A stretch of 55,084 nucleotides of DNA from an uncultured Bacteroidales bacterium (GTDB lineage: Bacteria > Bacteroidota > Bacteroidia > Bacteroidales > G3-4614). Positions within the stretch are counted from its first letter, which is position 1, and each line of letters opens with the position of its first letter. The position numbers were made by a program, and so were the translations under genes. The stretch spans positions 1 through 55,084 of the forward strand of contig CASFRS010000015.1 of assembly GCA_949297125.1 (NCBI GenBank), read 5' to 3'. The notes below the pieces were generated by a model that worked only from the letters and a program-made list of their open reading frames with translations, searched no databases and was not told the origin of the DNA. Shown here piece by piece: positions 45,251 to 53,928 of this stretch.

Positions 45251-45926
45251 TATTGTTCAGGGTATTTTTCAGTGCGTATGCCCGTACTTCGCGATATATC
45301 CGCGTGTTCCATACCATTATGCAGAGTTTGTTGAGCAGGGTGTTGTCGGCGGCGACGAGCCGGTTTATTTCGAGGTGTATGCCGGCTTCGTCCTTCAGTA
45401 GTTTGGAGGTGCTGCTGTTCTCCTGTACGTCCCATGTCAACAGGACGGTCTCTATCTTCAACGCCTTGAGTTTTTTCAGGAGCATCTCGTGGTCGGCATC
45501 GCCCGTTATCAGAACTACATAGTCGAATTTCCTGAACAGCGACAGTTCGTATGCTTCCAGTGCAAACCACACGTCTATCCCCTTTTCTATAACGACGGTC
45601 TCCCCGTCCTTATGTATCTCGCGCAGATGCTTGTAATGGAATATCACATCGTTTTCAATCAGGGTATCTTCGAATTTCCTTTCGCTATACAGCAAATTCT
45701 TGTCGCTTGCATTATAAACCTTATACCTGCCGCGGAAATAGTGGTTTTCGGTAATATGACACGACGATACGGGGGCATTGCTAAACTTGGCGACTTGTGC
45801 CTTTATCATGTTAAGCAACTGGCGGAAATCGATACTTAACGAATAGTTGTTCTTCAACGCTTCATTTACTTTTGCATAGTAGCCGCCGTCGATAAAAAGC
45901 CCTATGGACTGGTAAGAGGTATTCAT
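45234..45926 (-). CDS. NYN-domain (PIN-like) putative ribonuclease
   Basis: 230 aa from the ATG at 45926 (MNTSYQSIGLFIDGGYY). A longer in-frame start adds ten unlikely residues. The NYN/LabA-type fold is marked by the acidic residues in LFIDGGY, KGIDVWFALEAYEL and VVLITGDADHE, a metal-binding triad for RNA cleavage. The target is unknown. Its 3' end overlaps prsW by 17 bases with no terminator between. A -7 box TATATTTG (45959-45966) lies about 33 bases upstream. Confidence 0.88.
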   Translation of the reverse strand: MNTSYQSIGLFIDGGYYAKVNEALKNNYSLSIDFRQLLNMIKAQVAKFSNAPVSSCHITENHYFRGRYKVYNASDKNLLYSERKFEDTLIENDVIFHYKHLREIHKDGETVVIEKGIDVWFALEAYELSLFRKFDYVVLITGDADHEMLLKKLKALKIETVLLTWDVQENSSTSKLLKDEAGIHLEINRLVAADNTLLNKLCIMVWNTRIYREVRAYALKNTLNNISLSG

Positions 45927-45999
45927 TTTTCTGTACAGGTTTGTATATAAAAACAATACAAATATAAGTCTATATGTTTTCCCATATACTAAAATTGCC

Positions 46000-46007
46000 T
46001 AACTTTG
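46000..46007 (+). promoter_or_regulatory. Probable promoter of the BACON lipoprotein gene
   Basis: TAACTTTG, an exact -7 match, with TTTT about 19 bases upstream instead of TTTG. Transcription from near 46012 would give a leader of about 400 nt containing the palindrome and the folded element. Confidence 0.45.
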
Positions 46008-46146
46008 AGGGTCTTTTCATAAAGATAATACAATAATTTATCCACATTAAAAGGAAAGGAGGCGACAATAACAGAATAATAACAGTGAAACGCAAATGGA
46101 TGTAGCGGCCGGTATGGCAGCACTCCGCAGATTGTATAATTAATCC

Positions 46147-46166
46147 GTTTCGCAATATTGCGAAAC
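46147..46166. repeat. 20-bp perfect palindrome
   Basis: GTTTCGCAATATTGCGAAAC reads the same on both strands. No U-run follows, so it is not a terminator. It could be an operator or a binding site for a dimeric protein. Confidence 0.7.
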
Positions 46167-46232
46167 ATATTCTCAAACAACCTGAAAGCGTTTCTATTCA
46201 TAAACTTGACGGAATAATATTATGAGCTTTTG

Positions 46233-46377
46233 GCTCTTGTTCTCTTTTCATCGAATACCGCCAAATAATTCGCACATTGGGAACAAGCTGAATGAAGGTT
46301 CGTGCCATATATGGCGTGAGCTGTTCTTTGCTTGTCAATGTGCAGGTAACTTGGCGGTAACCCGATGAAAAGACAGG
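46233..46377 (+). ncRNA. Large structured leader RNA or palindromic element
   Basis: Paired arms nest in order: TCTTTTCATCG (46243-46253) with CGATGAAAAGA (46363-46373), and TACCGCCAA (46256-46264) with TTGGCGGTA (46351-46359). Inside these are GCACATTG (46272-46279) with CAATGTGC (46336-46343), then ACAAGC (46283-46288) with GCTTGT (46330-46335). The tip is the hairpin GCCATATATGGC (46304-46315). The result is one extended arm of about 130 bases ending 40 bases before the BACON start codon. It may be a cis-regulatory RNA or a small mobile palindromic element. I cannot assign it to a named family. Confidence 0.6.
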
Positions 46378-46416
46378 TAATAGAATAGTTTACGCCTTCT
46401 TTTTATCGAACCTATT

Positions 46417-48483
46417 ATGAAAAATATTTTATCGAAAACGAGAAACAAATTTTACCCGCTGTTCGCAATTATAATTTCCGCCTTAACAGCACTATCGTCG
46501 TGCGACAAAAACGACGACACCTTCTTCAACGAAATACCCGATATCGACAACCCGTTTGAAATACTTCCGGACCCGGAAGGGACAATACAACTTTCAATGC
46601 GCGATGACGATAACGGAAAGACTCTTTTAGACAATATTTACATAAGCGATGAAAACTTCGCCAGTAATTATGTATGGCCGGGAAATCCTGTTACTTTTGT
46701 TTCACTGGGGAACATGAGCGGACTGGCAAATGTAAATCAGATTCCCACAGCGGGGTGGGCTTCCAAAGTCGCAGTCGTCCCCGGTAACGGCTATATTGCA
46801 TACGACAGTTCAAAAGACACATATTACCGCCTGTATATAACAAACTATATAGTAAGTACCACTGGCGGGATTATCGGCGCCGACGTAAAATATCAGGTGC
46901 CGTTCTACGGAAAGGATGAAGCCATACTCCCCGAGACGGAAGCTCTTACGTTTCCGGCAAACGGGGGAACGCAAACCGTTGTATTCAAGAATCAGGGCAT
47001 AATTCCTTTCGACATTGAAACGGACGTTTCGTGGTGCAGCGTACAGAAAGCATCCACTAACGACCACTCTTTCCTTGCCAACGCCATAGCAATAACTGTT
47101 GAGGGGAGCAGCGATACAGAAGCTGCAACCGGTAAGATTACATTAAAGACCAAATACGGCAAAGAGACAGTAATAAACATAACGCGTTCGGGGGAAGAAC
47201 CTTTTATTACATTAAATCCCGGATCTTCATTCATTGCGGCAACAGCAACTGGAGCAACAAAGCAAATCTCTTTTGAGAGCAATATAGAACAGGACGACCT
47301 GACCGTAACCAGTTCGGCGGCATGGTGTAAGGCTGTATTTTCCAAGGTTTTCGTTTTAAACACAGAAACAGACCTACAGACAAATAGCAATGAAATAAAG
47401 TTTATCGGAGACAAGCCGGTTTCGGAAATAGATGAAAACCTCTCGTTGTACGCAAACTTAACAAAATATCTTTCCGTTACCGTAGAAGAGAACAGTTCTA
47501 CACGAATTCGCGAAGCCACAATAACGATCCGGGACAAAAACGACATATCGGTAACCATATCTGTTGCACAAGAAGGGACAAGAATTATTTTCAGCCAAGA
47601 GCAATACCAATATACTGCAACAGCTCAAGAAAAAAGAATAAGTTTTTCATGCGATATTGACGTTGCAAACATAAATGTTACATGTTTTTCCGAATGGTGC
47701 AATGTAAGTTTTAACAAAATGAAATACATCGACATCTCTTTAGATGAAAATATTTCGGAAGAATCAAGAAACACCGTCATATATTTCAAGAATAAAAGCA
47801 ATGAACTGTTATCTCAAATAGAGATAGTACAAGAAGGGGCCTATCTCGAAATATCCAATAAAAATATAAATTTCGACAAAAACTCCAATTATCGGACAAT
47901 CACGATTAACACATCTGCAAGCAAATGGGAGGCAGAGAGTTCGGAAAGCTGGTGTACGTTTAGTATAAACGGCAATAACTTAACCGTAAGGGCAACGGCA
48001 TCTACAACCGACCGAACTGCCATTATCTCATTCAAAGGGTTCAGCGAAAAAATAACCGTACGCCAAAGTAAATATGCCGTAGGAGACAGTTACAACGAAA
48101 ACGGCATAGAGGGGACAGTAGGATATATGGGTGATGATGTACGATACATATACAAGATATTAGGCGAAGCTGCCTGGAGTACAGAGGAAGTAGCCACAGG
48201 GGCTAATAGCAGCACCGATGGGGAATACAATATGGAGGTTATCAAAAGGATTCCAAACTGGCAGGAACTCTATCCTGCGTTTTATCTCTGCGACCAACTG
48301 AACACAAACGGCATATCGGGATGGTACTTGCCGGCAACAAATGAAATAGAGAAATTCAACGAAGTAGGTTGGTCATCAACCGAACATAATAAAACTGAGG
48401 CTTGGGGTTATAGAGATGGTCGAGGTTTTTCTTTTCGAAAATGGACTCAACTCTCTTCTGTTTACGCCGTGCATAAGTTCTAA
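46417..48483 (+). CDS. BACON-domain surface lipoprotein
   Basis: 688 aa with lipobox Cys29 (ALTALSSC) followed by an acidic Asp/Asn-rich stretch typical of surface-exported lipoproteins in Bacteroidota. After an N-terminal region of about 150 residues, four BACON-like Ig modules follow (about 160-255, 258-390, 392-485, 487-560). Each has the W-C pair (VSWCSV, AAWCKA, SEWCNV, ESWCTF). A C-terminal domain (about 565-688) has GWYLPATNEIEKFN and WSSTEHN, as in DUF1566/Lcl-type modules. BACON modules bind mucin or glycan or act as spacers. No enzyme domain is seen. The gene is clearly richer in A/T than its neighbours and has a long structured leader. Confidence 0.88.
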   Translation: MKNILSKTRNKFYPLFAIIISALTALSSCDKNDDTFFNEIPDIDNPFEILPDPEGTIQLSMRDDDNGKTLLDNIYISDENFASNYVWPGNPVTFVSLGNMSGLANVNQIPTAGWASKVAVVPGNGYIAYDSSKDTYYRLYITNYIVSTTGGIIGADVKYQVPFYGKDEAILPETEALTFPANGGTQTVVFKNQGIIPFDIETDVSWCSVQKASTNDHSFLANAIAITVEGSSDTEAATGKITLKTKYGKETVINITRSGEEPFITLNPGSSFIAATATGATKQISFESNIEQDDLTVTSSAAWCKAVFSKVFVLNTETDLQTNSNEIKFIGDKPVSEIDENLSLYANLTKYLSVTVEENSSTRIREATITIRDKNDISVTISVAQEGTRIIFSQEQYQYTATAQEKRISFSCDIDVANINVTCFSEWCNVSFNKMKYIDISLDENISEESRNTVIYFKNKSNELLSQIEIVQEGAYLEISNKNINFDKNSNYRTITINTSASKWEAESSESWCTFSINGNNLTVRATASTTDRTAIISFKGFSEKITVRQSKYAVGDSYNENGIEGTVGYMGDDVRYIYKILGEAAWSTEEVATGANSSTDGEYNMEVIKRIPNWQELYPAFYLCDQLNTNGISGWYLPATNEIEKFNEVGWSSTEHNKTEAWGYRDGRGFSFRKWTQLSSVYAVHKF

Positions 48484-48530
48484 AGGGCGGTATCGGGTTA
48501 CTCACGATTAAATAAACAGAATATGAAATT

Positions 48531-48572
48531 AGCAGAAAGAGGAGGCTAAAATACAAGTCTCCCCTTTCTGTT
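48531..48572 (+). terminator. Terminator of the BACON gene
   Basis: A stem AGCAGAAAGAGGAG with CTCCCCTTTCTGTT (12 Watson-Crick and 2 G-U pairs) is followed by TAATTTTTA, 47 bases past the stop. Confidence 0.8.
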
Positions 48573-48621
48573 AATTTTTATGCCTGACGGTTTAGCCAAA
48601 CAAGTTTGCACGCTGTCTTTT

Positions 48622-49749
48622 CTAAAGGAAAAGGGCGCGGCAGACGGCGTCGCAGAGCATTATGCCGCTCTCGCCGAGCCGGAGGCGCGTACCGTCCTTC
48701 ACAAGCACGCCCTGCCCGATATAGGGTCGGGCGTTTTCCATCATGTGGCGGTAACACCCGTCGCCGAACCGCCGGCGTATCTCTTCGGTGTCTATACCGT
48801 CGGCCGTCCGCAACCTTATGTATATCGTTTCATCGTATTGCTGCCCCGGTGTAAGGGTTTCGCTCCGGTATGCACACCGGCCGGCTTCTATTTCCGCAAT
48901 ATAGGTTTGCAGGTCGGCAACGTTGGCGCGCCGCACGTTGCCGCCGTCGAAACTGTGCGCCGATGCTCCTATGCCGAGGTACGGCTCGCCTCGCCAGTAT
49001 CCGCTGTTATGGCGGGAACGGTACCCTTCGCGGGCGAAATTGGAAATTTCGTATCGGGCGTATCCTGCCGCCTCCAGCCTTTTATCCAACAGTGCATACA
49101 TCGCTATCGTATCGTCTTCGCCGCATGCCTCCACCCTCCCCTGCTCCAACAGCCGCGTAAGGGGCGTACCCTCTTCGTACGAGAGGTCGTATGCGGATAT
49201 GTGTTCGGGGCGCATCGCCAACGCCCTGTCGAGAGTTGCGCTCCATGTTTCCATGCCCTGCCCCGGTATGGAGTATATCAAATCGATGCTTATGTTGTTG
49301 TATCCGGCCTGCCGCAGCATTGTGTATGCCTTTTCGGCTCCTGCAGCATCGTGCCGCCGCCGCAGGAATTTCAGGATACCGCCGTCCAGACTCTGTACCC
49401 CCATGCTTATTCGGTTTACGGGGGTTTTACGGAGTTCTTTTATATAGTCATCGGTTATGTCGTCGGGGTTTACCTCTACGGTTATTTCGCTGCACGCCGC
49501 CATATCGAACGTCCTTTCTATTGCCGCGAACAGACGTTGCAGCGATTCGGGCTTCAATACCGACGGCGTTCCGCCGCCAATATATACAGTACTGAGGGGC
49601 GCACCTTCCAGTTCTCCGGCCCTTGCCTGCATTTCGCGTATCGCGGCACCGATATAGCGGCCTTCTTCGCCATGGCACGTGGTGGAGTAAAAATCGCAAT
49701 ATATGCAGCGGCTTTCACAAAACGGAACATGTATGTATAGCATCGGCAT
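48622..49749 (-). CDS. hemW: Radical SAM heme chaperone HemW
   Basis: 375 aa. CESRCIYC (Cys11, 15, 18) binds the radical-SAM 4Fe-4S cluster. GGGTPSVL near residue 58, the EVNPDD strand and DLIYSIPGQ near 175 are family marks, and a HemW C-terminal domain follows. HemW delivers heme to respiratory proteins and is not a coproporphyrinogen dehydrogenase. A second ATG two codons downstream (49743) is an equally possible start. It is divergent from fusA2. Confidence 0.93.
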   Translation of the reverse strand: MPMLYIHVPFCESRCIYCDFYSTTCHGEEGRYIGAAIREMQARAGELEGAPLSTVYIGGGTPSVLKPESLQRLFAAIERTFDMAACSEITVEVNPDDITDDYIKELRKTPVNRISMGVQSLDGGILKFLRRRHDAAGAEKAYTMLRQAGYNNISIDLIYSIPGQGMETWSATLDRALAMRPEHISAYDLSYEEGTPLTRLLEQGRVEACGEDDTIAMYALLDKRLEAAGYARYEISNFAREGYRSRHNSGYWRGEPYLGIGASAHSFDGGNVRRANVADLQTYIAEIEAGRCAYRSETLTPGQQYDETIYIRLRTADGIDTEEIRRRFGDGCYRHMMENARPYIGQGVLVKDGTRLRLGESGIMLCDAVCRALFL

Positions 49750-49832
49750 AGGCTACAGTCTGTTTTTATGCCCGCTAAATTAATATTTTATCCTATGGGG
49801 GAATAATTTATGTTTTACAACATACAAAAGGA

Positions 49833-49863
49833 TTGGAGTTTTTGTTTTTAATTTTATAATTTG
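49833..49863 (+). promoter_or_regulatory. Possible promoter of fusA2
   Basis: -33 TTG (49833-49835), 19 bases, then TATAATTTG (49855-49863), a -7 box with one extra base. The leader would be about 55 nt. In Bacteroides thetaiotaomicron the homologue is activated by the regulator Cur; I did not identify a Cur site here. Confidence 0.35.
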
Positions 49864-49925
49864 CATCGCGTTTGTGCAAATAAATTGTCGCAGAATCATT
49901 AATCATCATAATAAACTGTAAACAG

Positions 49926-52085
49926 ATGAAAGCATATCAATCCAGCGAAATCAAAAACATCGCCCTCATCGGGAGCAAAGGATCGGGAAAAACCACGCTC
50001 GCAGAAGCCATGCTTTACGAGTGTGGTGTTATAAAACGCAGAGGCAGCATCGAAGCCCAGAATACAGTGTCGGACTATTTCCCCGTAGAAAAGGAGTATG
50101 GCTACTCCGTTTTCTCGACGGTGTTTTACGCCGAGTTCAACGACAAGAAGCTGAACGTAATAGACTGCCCGGGGTCGGACGACTTCGTGGGGGGCGCAAT
50201 TACGGCACTTACGGTAACGGATACCGGAGTGATTGTATTGGACTCGCAATACGGCGTGGAGGTTGGAACACAGAATATTTTCCGCTATACCGAGAAACTG
50301 AACAAGCCCGTAATCTTTGCCATGAACCAGTTGGACGGCGAGAAAGCCGACTTCGACAACAGCATGGAACAGTTGCGGGAGCATTTCGGCAACAAGGTTA
50401 CTGTTATACAGTACCCGATAAATGCAGGGCCGTCGTTCAACGCCATGATCGACGTGCTGCTGATGAAGATGTACAAGTGGAAACCCGAAGGGGGTGTTCC
50501 TGAAATATCGGAGATTCCGGCCGAGGAGATGGACAAGGCTGCCGAACTGCACCAGAAACTTGTAGAAGCAGCTGCGGAAAACGACGAATCGCTTATGGAG
50601 AAGTTCTTCGACCAGGGGAAACTTACCGAGGACGAGATGCGCGAGGGTATCAGGAAAGGGCTTATAACCCGCGATATATTCCCGGTGTTCTGCGTAAGCG
50701 CGCTCAAGGATATGGGTGTACGCCGAATGATGGAGTTCCTCGGGAACGTTGTCCCGTTCGTTTCGGACATGCCGGCCCCGATAAGCGACGGCGGCGAAGA
50801 GGTGAAGCCCGACGTAAACGGACCCACAAGCCTCTATTGCTTCAAGACCACCGTCGAGCCGCACATCGGCGAAGTCATATACTTCAAGGTAATGTCCGGG
50901 AGCGTGTCGGAGGGCGAAGACCTTGTAAACACCGACAGGGGGAGCAAGGAACGCATAGCCCAGATGTTCTGCGTTTGCGGGCAGGTCAGGACGAAAGTGG
51001 ACAAACTTGTTGCCGGCGACATAGGCGCAACCGTCAAGCTGAAAGATGTAAAGACAGGCAACACGCTCAACGGAAAGGGGTGCGAATATACGTTCAAGGA
51101 ACTTGTAAAATATCCCGACCCCAAATTCCAGCGCGCAATAAAGCCGGTTGTAGAGGCCGAAGCCGAGAAGTTGAGCGAGGTTCTTACAAGGATGCACGAG
51201 GAGGACCCGACATGGATTATAGAACAGTCGAAAGAACTGAAACAGACCATTGTTTCTGGGCAGGGCGAGTTCCACCTCCGCACCTTGAAATGGAGAATAG
51301 AGAACAACGATAAAATCAATATCGAGTTCCAGGAACCGCGTATCCCCTACCGCGAGACCATAACCAAGGCTGCCCGCGCCGATTACCGGCACAAGAAGCA
51401 GTCGGGCGGCGCAGGGCAGTTCGGAGAAGTACACCTTATAATAGAGCCGTACTACGAAGGCATGCCCGCCCCCGAAAGCTACAAGTTCGGCAATCAGGAA
51501 TACAAGATGAGCGTACGCGACACCCAGACCATAGACCTCGAATGGGGCGGCAAACTGGTTGTAAACAACTGTATCGTGGGCGGCGCGATAGATGCCCGCT
51601 TTATCCCGGCCATAGTAAAAGGGTTGATGGACCGCATGGAGCAGGGTCCCCTCACCGGTTCGTATGCAAGGGACGTCCGCGTTTGCATATACGACGGGAA
51701 GATGCACCCGGTAGACTCGAACGAAATATCGTTCCGCCTTGCAGGACGCAACGCTTTCAGCGAAGCGTTCAAAAACGCCGGGCCGAAGATTCTGGAACCG
51801 ATATACGATGTAGAGGTGCTTGTTCCATCGGACAAAATGGGCGATGTAATGAGCGACCTGCAGGGACGCCGTGCCATAATAATGGGTATGAGCAGCGAAA
51901 AAGGGTTCGAGAAGATTACCGCAAAAGTTCCGCTGAAAGAGATGTCGAACTACTCCACCTCGCTGAGTTCCATAACCGGCGGGCGGTCGTCGTTCTCCAT
52001 GAAATATTCGTCTTACGAACTTGTTCCGTCGGACGTACAGGAGAAACTGCTGAAAGCCTACGAGGAGACACAAAAGGACGAGTAA
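49926..52085 (+). CDS. fusA2: Elongation factor G paralog EF-G2 (FusA2)
   Basis: 719 aa with all five EF-G domains. The GTP-binding motifs are altered. G1 is GSKGSGKTT (residues 16-24) instead of GHVDAGKTT. The switch I stretch EKEYGYSVFST replaces ERGITITSA. G3 is DCPGSDDF, where Ser84 replaces the catalytic His of DTPGHVDF. G4 is NQLD instead of NKMD. For the B. thetaiotaomicron homologue, translocation without GTP hydrolysis and a need for gut colonisation have been reported. The Ser84 change here agrees with a GTPase-poor factor. A separate canonical EF-G should exist elsewhere. Confidence 0.93.
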   Translation: MKAYQSSEIKNIALIGSKGSGKTTLAEAMLYECGVIKRRGSIEAQNTVSDYFPVEKEYGYSVFSTVFYAEFNDKKLNVIDCPGSDDFVGGAITALTVTDTGVIVLDSQYGVEVGTQNIFRYTEKLNKPVIFAMNQLDGEKADFDNSMEQLREHFGNKVTVIQYPINAGPSFNAMIDVLLMKMYKWKPEGGVPEISEIPAEEMDKAAELHQKLVEAAAENDESLMEKFFDQGKLTEDEMREGIRKGLITRDIFPVFCVSALKDMGVRRMMEFLGNVVPFVSDMPAPISDGGEEVKPDVNGPTSLYCFKTTVEPHIGEVIYFKVMSGSVSEGEDLVNTDRGSKERIAQMFCVCGQVRTKVDKLVAGDIGATVKLKDVKTGNTLNGKGCEYTFKELVKYPDPKFQRAIKPVVEAEAEKLSEVLTRMHEEDPTWIIEQSKELKQTIVSGQGEFHLRTLKWRIENNDKINIEFQEPRIPYRETITKAARADYRHKKQSGGAGQFGEVHLIIEPYYEGMPAPESYKFGNQEYKMSVRDTQTIDLEWGGKLVVNNCIVGGAIDARFIPAIVKGLMDRMEQGPLTGSYARDVRVCIYDGKMHPVDSNEISFRLAGRNAFSEAFKNAGPKILEPIYDVEVLVPSDKMGDVMSDLQGRRAIIMGMSSEKGFEKITAKVPLKEMSNYSTSLSSITGGRSSFSMKYSSYELVPSDVQEKLLKAYEETQKDE

Positions 52086-52117
52086 CGGGAAATTTCCCAA
52101 AAATATTTTTAACAGGA

Positions 52118-52136
52118 GGGCCGCTTATTGCGGCCC
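52118..52136 (+). terminator. Terminator of fusA2
   Basis: GGGCCGC-ttatt-GCGGCCC followed by TTATTTTTT, 32 bases past the fusA2 stop. Confidence 0.9.
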
Positions 52137-52210
52137 TTATTTTTTGCCAAATTTTACACAGCATATTTAGTTAATTAGTGTAAAATATATAGTTTTTATG
52201 GCTTTAATCC

Positions 52211-52241
52211 TTGCTTATTTAATATTTGACTGTTAAATTTG
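52211..52241 (+). promoter_or_regulatory. Promoter of the rprX-rprY operon
   Basis: -33 TTG (52211-52213), 20 bases, -7 TAAATTTG (52234-52241), an exact consensus. The leader is about 130 nt. Confidence 0.75.
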
Positions 52242-52375
52242 CGCTGTAATGTTAATCTGCAAAGAACATTAAAAGAGAGAACAAACAATAGAAAAGCATT
52301 TTTTGTTTATATAACAAACCTGTCAAGAACGCAAATTATATAAACGGAAACGTCATTGCTTAAAAATCCGGAAAA

Positions 52376-53926
52376 ATGAGAAAATCGACAATATGGCTTC
52401 TGACCGCTATTATGGCAATCACATTCATAGGGTTGCTGTATCTTCAAAGCAGCTATATTGAAGATATTACCCGCATGCGGAAAGAACAGTTCAACGATGC
52501 CGTAAAACGCTCTATCTACACTGTTACCACCGCAATGCAGCAGGACGAAACGAAACGTTACCTTGAAGAGGGGCTCGAAGAGAACCAGAGGCGTCTGCTG
52601 TCGTTCGAATTCGGCAAGACCGGATATAAGACCAACAACGACTTTACCGTAAAACAGTACGGTTTCCAGAACGATTCGACAGGGCTTCAGTACGAGTCGG
52701 GCAAGATAAGCCTTCCCGGTCTCACATCCCGCCACAACAATATTCTCGGCGGCGACAACAACAATATTACAAGAACCTACAAGGGAATGCAGGAGCTGCT
52801 GCGTAAACAGTACCTGTACCAGAAAGGGCTGCTGGACGATGTAATACTTAAAATACTCAGTACTGCAAGCCAGCAGTCCATACAGGAACGCATAGACCCG
52901 CGCCAGGTAGAGAGCTATCTGAAAGCCGAACTGCAACGGAACGGGCTGAACCTGCCTTTTGAATACGCCATTGCCGACAGCCACGGCAACCTCGTTTACA
53001 AAATGCAGGAATACGCTCCGGAAAAGGAAAACATGGTATTCACGCAGGTAATTTTCCCGAACGACCCGCCCGACCGTTTCTATTACCTGAAAATATATTT
53101 CCCCACCCAGAGCCAGTTCATAATGAAATCGGTGGAATTCGCACTGCCGTCTTTCATCTTTACGCTCATATTGCTGCTAACGTTCATATTTACCATTGTT
53201 ACGGCATTCAGGCAAAAGAAACTGACGGAGATGAAAACCGACTTCATAAACAACATGACGCACGAGTTCAAGACTCCGATATCGACCATATCGCTTGCAG
53301 CGCAGATGCTGAAAGACAAATCGGTAATAAAGAACCCGGCCATGTCGGAACACATAGCTACGGTGATAACGGACGAATCGAGCCGCCTGCGTTTCCAGGT
53401 GGACAAGGTACTTCAGATGTCGTTGCTCGACAAGCACAATGTCATGTTCAGGCTGACCATAATAAACGCCAACACTGTAATACAGGGGGTGATAAACACC
53501 TTCAAACTGAAGGTCGAGCAGCTTGGCGGGCAGATAGACGCCCACCTTTGCAAAGAAGACACATGGGTAAGGGTGGATGAAATGCATTTTACCAACGTCA
53601 TTTTCAACCTGCTCGACAATGCGGTAAAATATGCATACGACGGGCGTCCGCTGCACCTGCACATAGAGACCAGGATAAAGAACGACAAAGTTGAAATAGA
53701 GATTGAAGATAACGGCGTAGGCATTAAAAAGGAGGACCTGAAAAAGATATTCGACAAATTCTATCGCGTATCCACCGGTAACGTACACAACGTAAAAGGG
53801 TTCGGACTGGGGCTTGCATACGTACAGAAAATCATAGAGGACCTGAACGGGAACATTCACGCTGAAAGCGAACTCAATATAGGGACTAAATTTATAATTA
53901 CTTTACCATTAATAAAAACAGACTGA
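52376..53926 (+). CDS. rprX: Sensor histidine kinase (RprX-like)
   Basis: 516 aa. Two membrane helices (about 5-24 and 256-277) enclose a periplasmic sensor of about 230 residues. The phospho-accepting His296 is in NNMTHEFKTP. The ATPase part has the N box (NVIFNLLDNAVKYAY), DNGVGI and GFGLGLAY. The response regulator follows after 2 bases. The pair corresponds to RprX/RprY described in Bacteroides fragilis. The signal sensed is not known. Confidence 0.92.
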   Translation: MRKSTIWLLTAIMAITFIGLLYLQSSYIEDITRMRKEQFNDAVKRSIYTVTTAMQQDETKRYLEEGLEENQRRLLSFEFGKTGYKTNNDFTVKQYGFQNDSTGLQYESGKISLPGLTSRHNNILGGDNNNITRTYKGMQELLRKQYLYQKGLLDDVILKILSTASQQSIQERIDPRQVESYLKAELQRNGLNLPFEYAIADSHGNLVYKMQEYAPEKENMVFTQVIFPNDPPDRFYYLKIYFPTQSQFIMKSVEFALPSFIFTLILLLTFIFTIVTAFRQKKLTEMKTDFINNMTHEFKTPISTISLAAQMLKDKSVIKNPAMSEHIATVITDESSRLRFQVDKVLQMSLLDKHNVMFRLTIINANTVIQGVINTFKLKVEQLGGQIDAHLCKEDTWVRVDEMHFTNVIFNLLDNAVKYAYDGRPLHLHIETRIKNDKVEIEIEDNGVGIKKEDLKKIFDKFYRVSTGNVHNVKGFGLGLAYVQKIIEDLNGNIHAESELNIGTKFIITLPLIKTD

Positions 53927-53928
53927 TT

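Larger units (their letters stand above)
45927..46416. other. Divergent region and long leader before the BACON gene
   Basis: It holds the NYN -7 box (minus, TATATTTG, 45959-45966) and a plus -7 box TAACTTTG (46000-46007) with only a T-rich -33. It also holds a 20-base perfect palindrome (46147-46166) and a large multi-stem structure (46233-46377). No credible protein gene lies here. Confidence 0.6.

Noticed and set aside
49899..52100. A 733-codon minus-strand frame covering fusA2
   Set aside because: Antisense shadow of the EF-G2 gene. The plus-strand protein has all EF-G domains.
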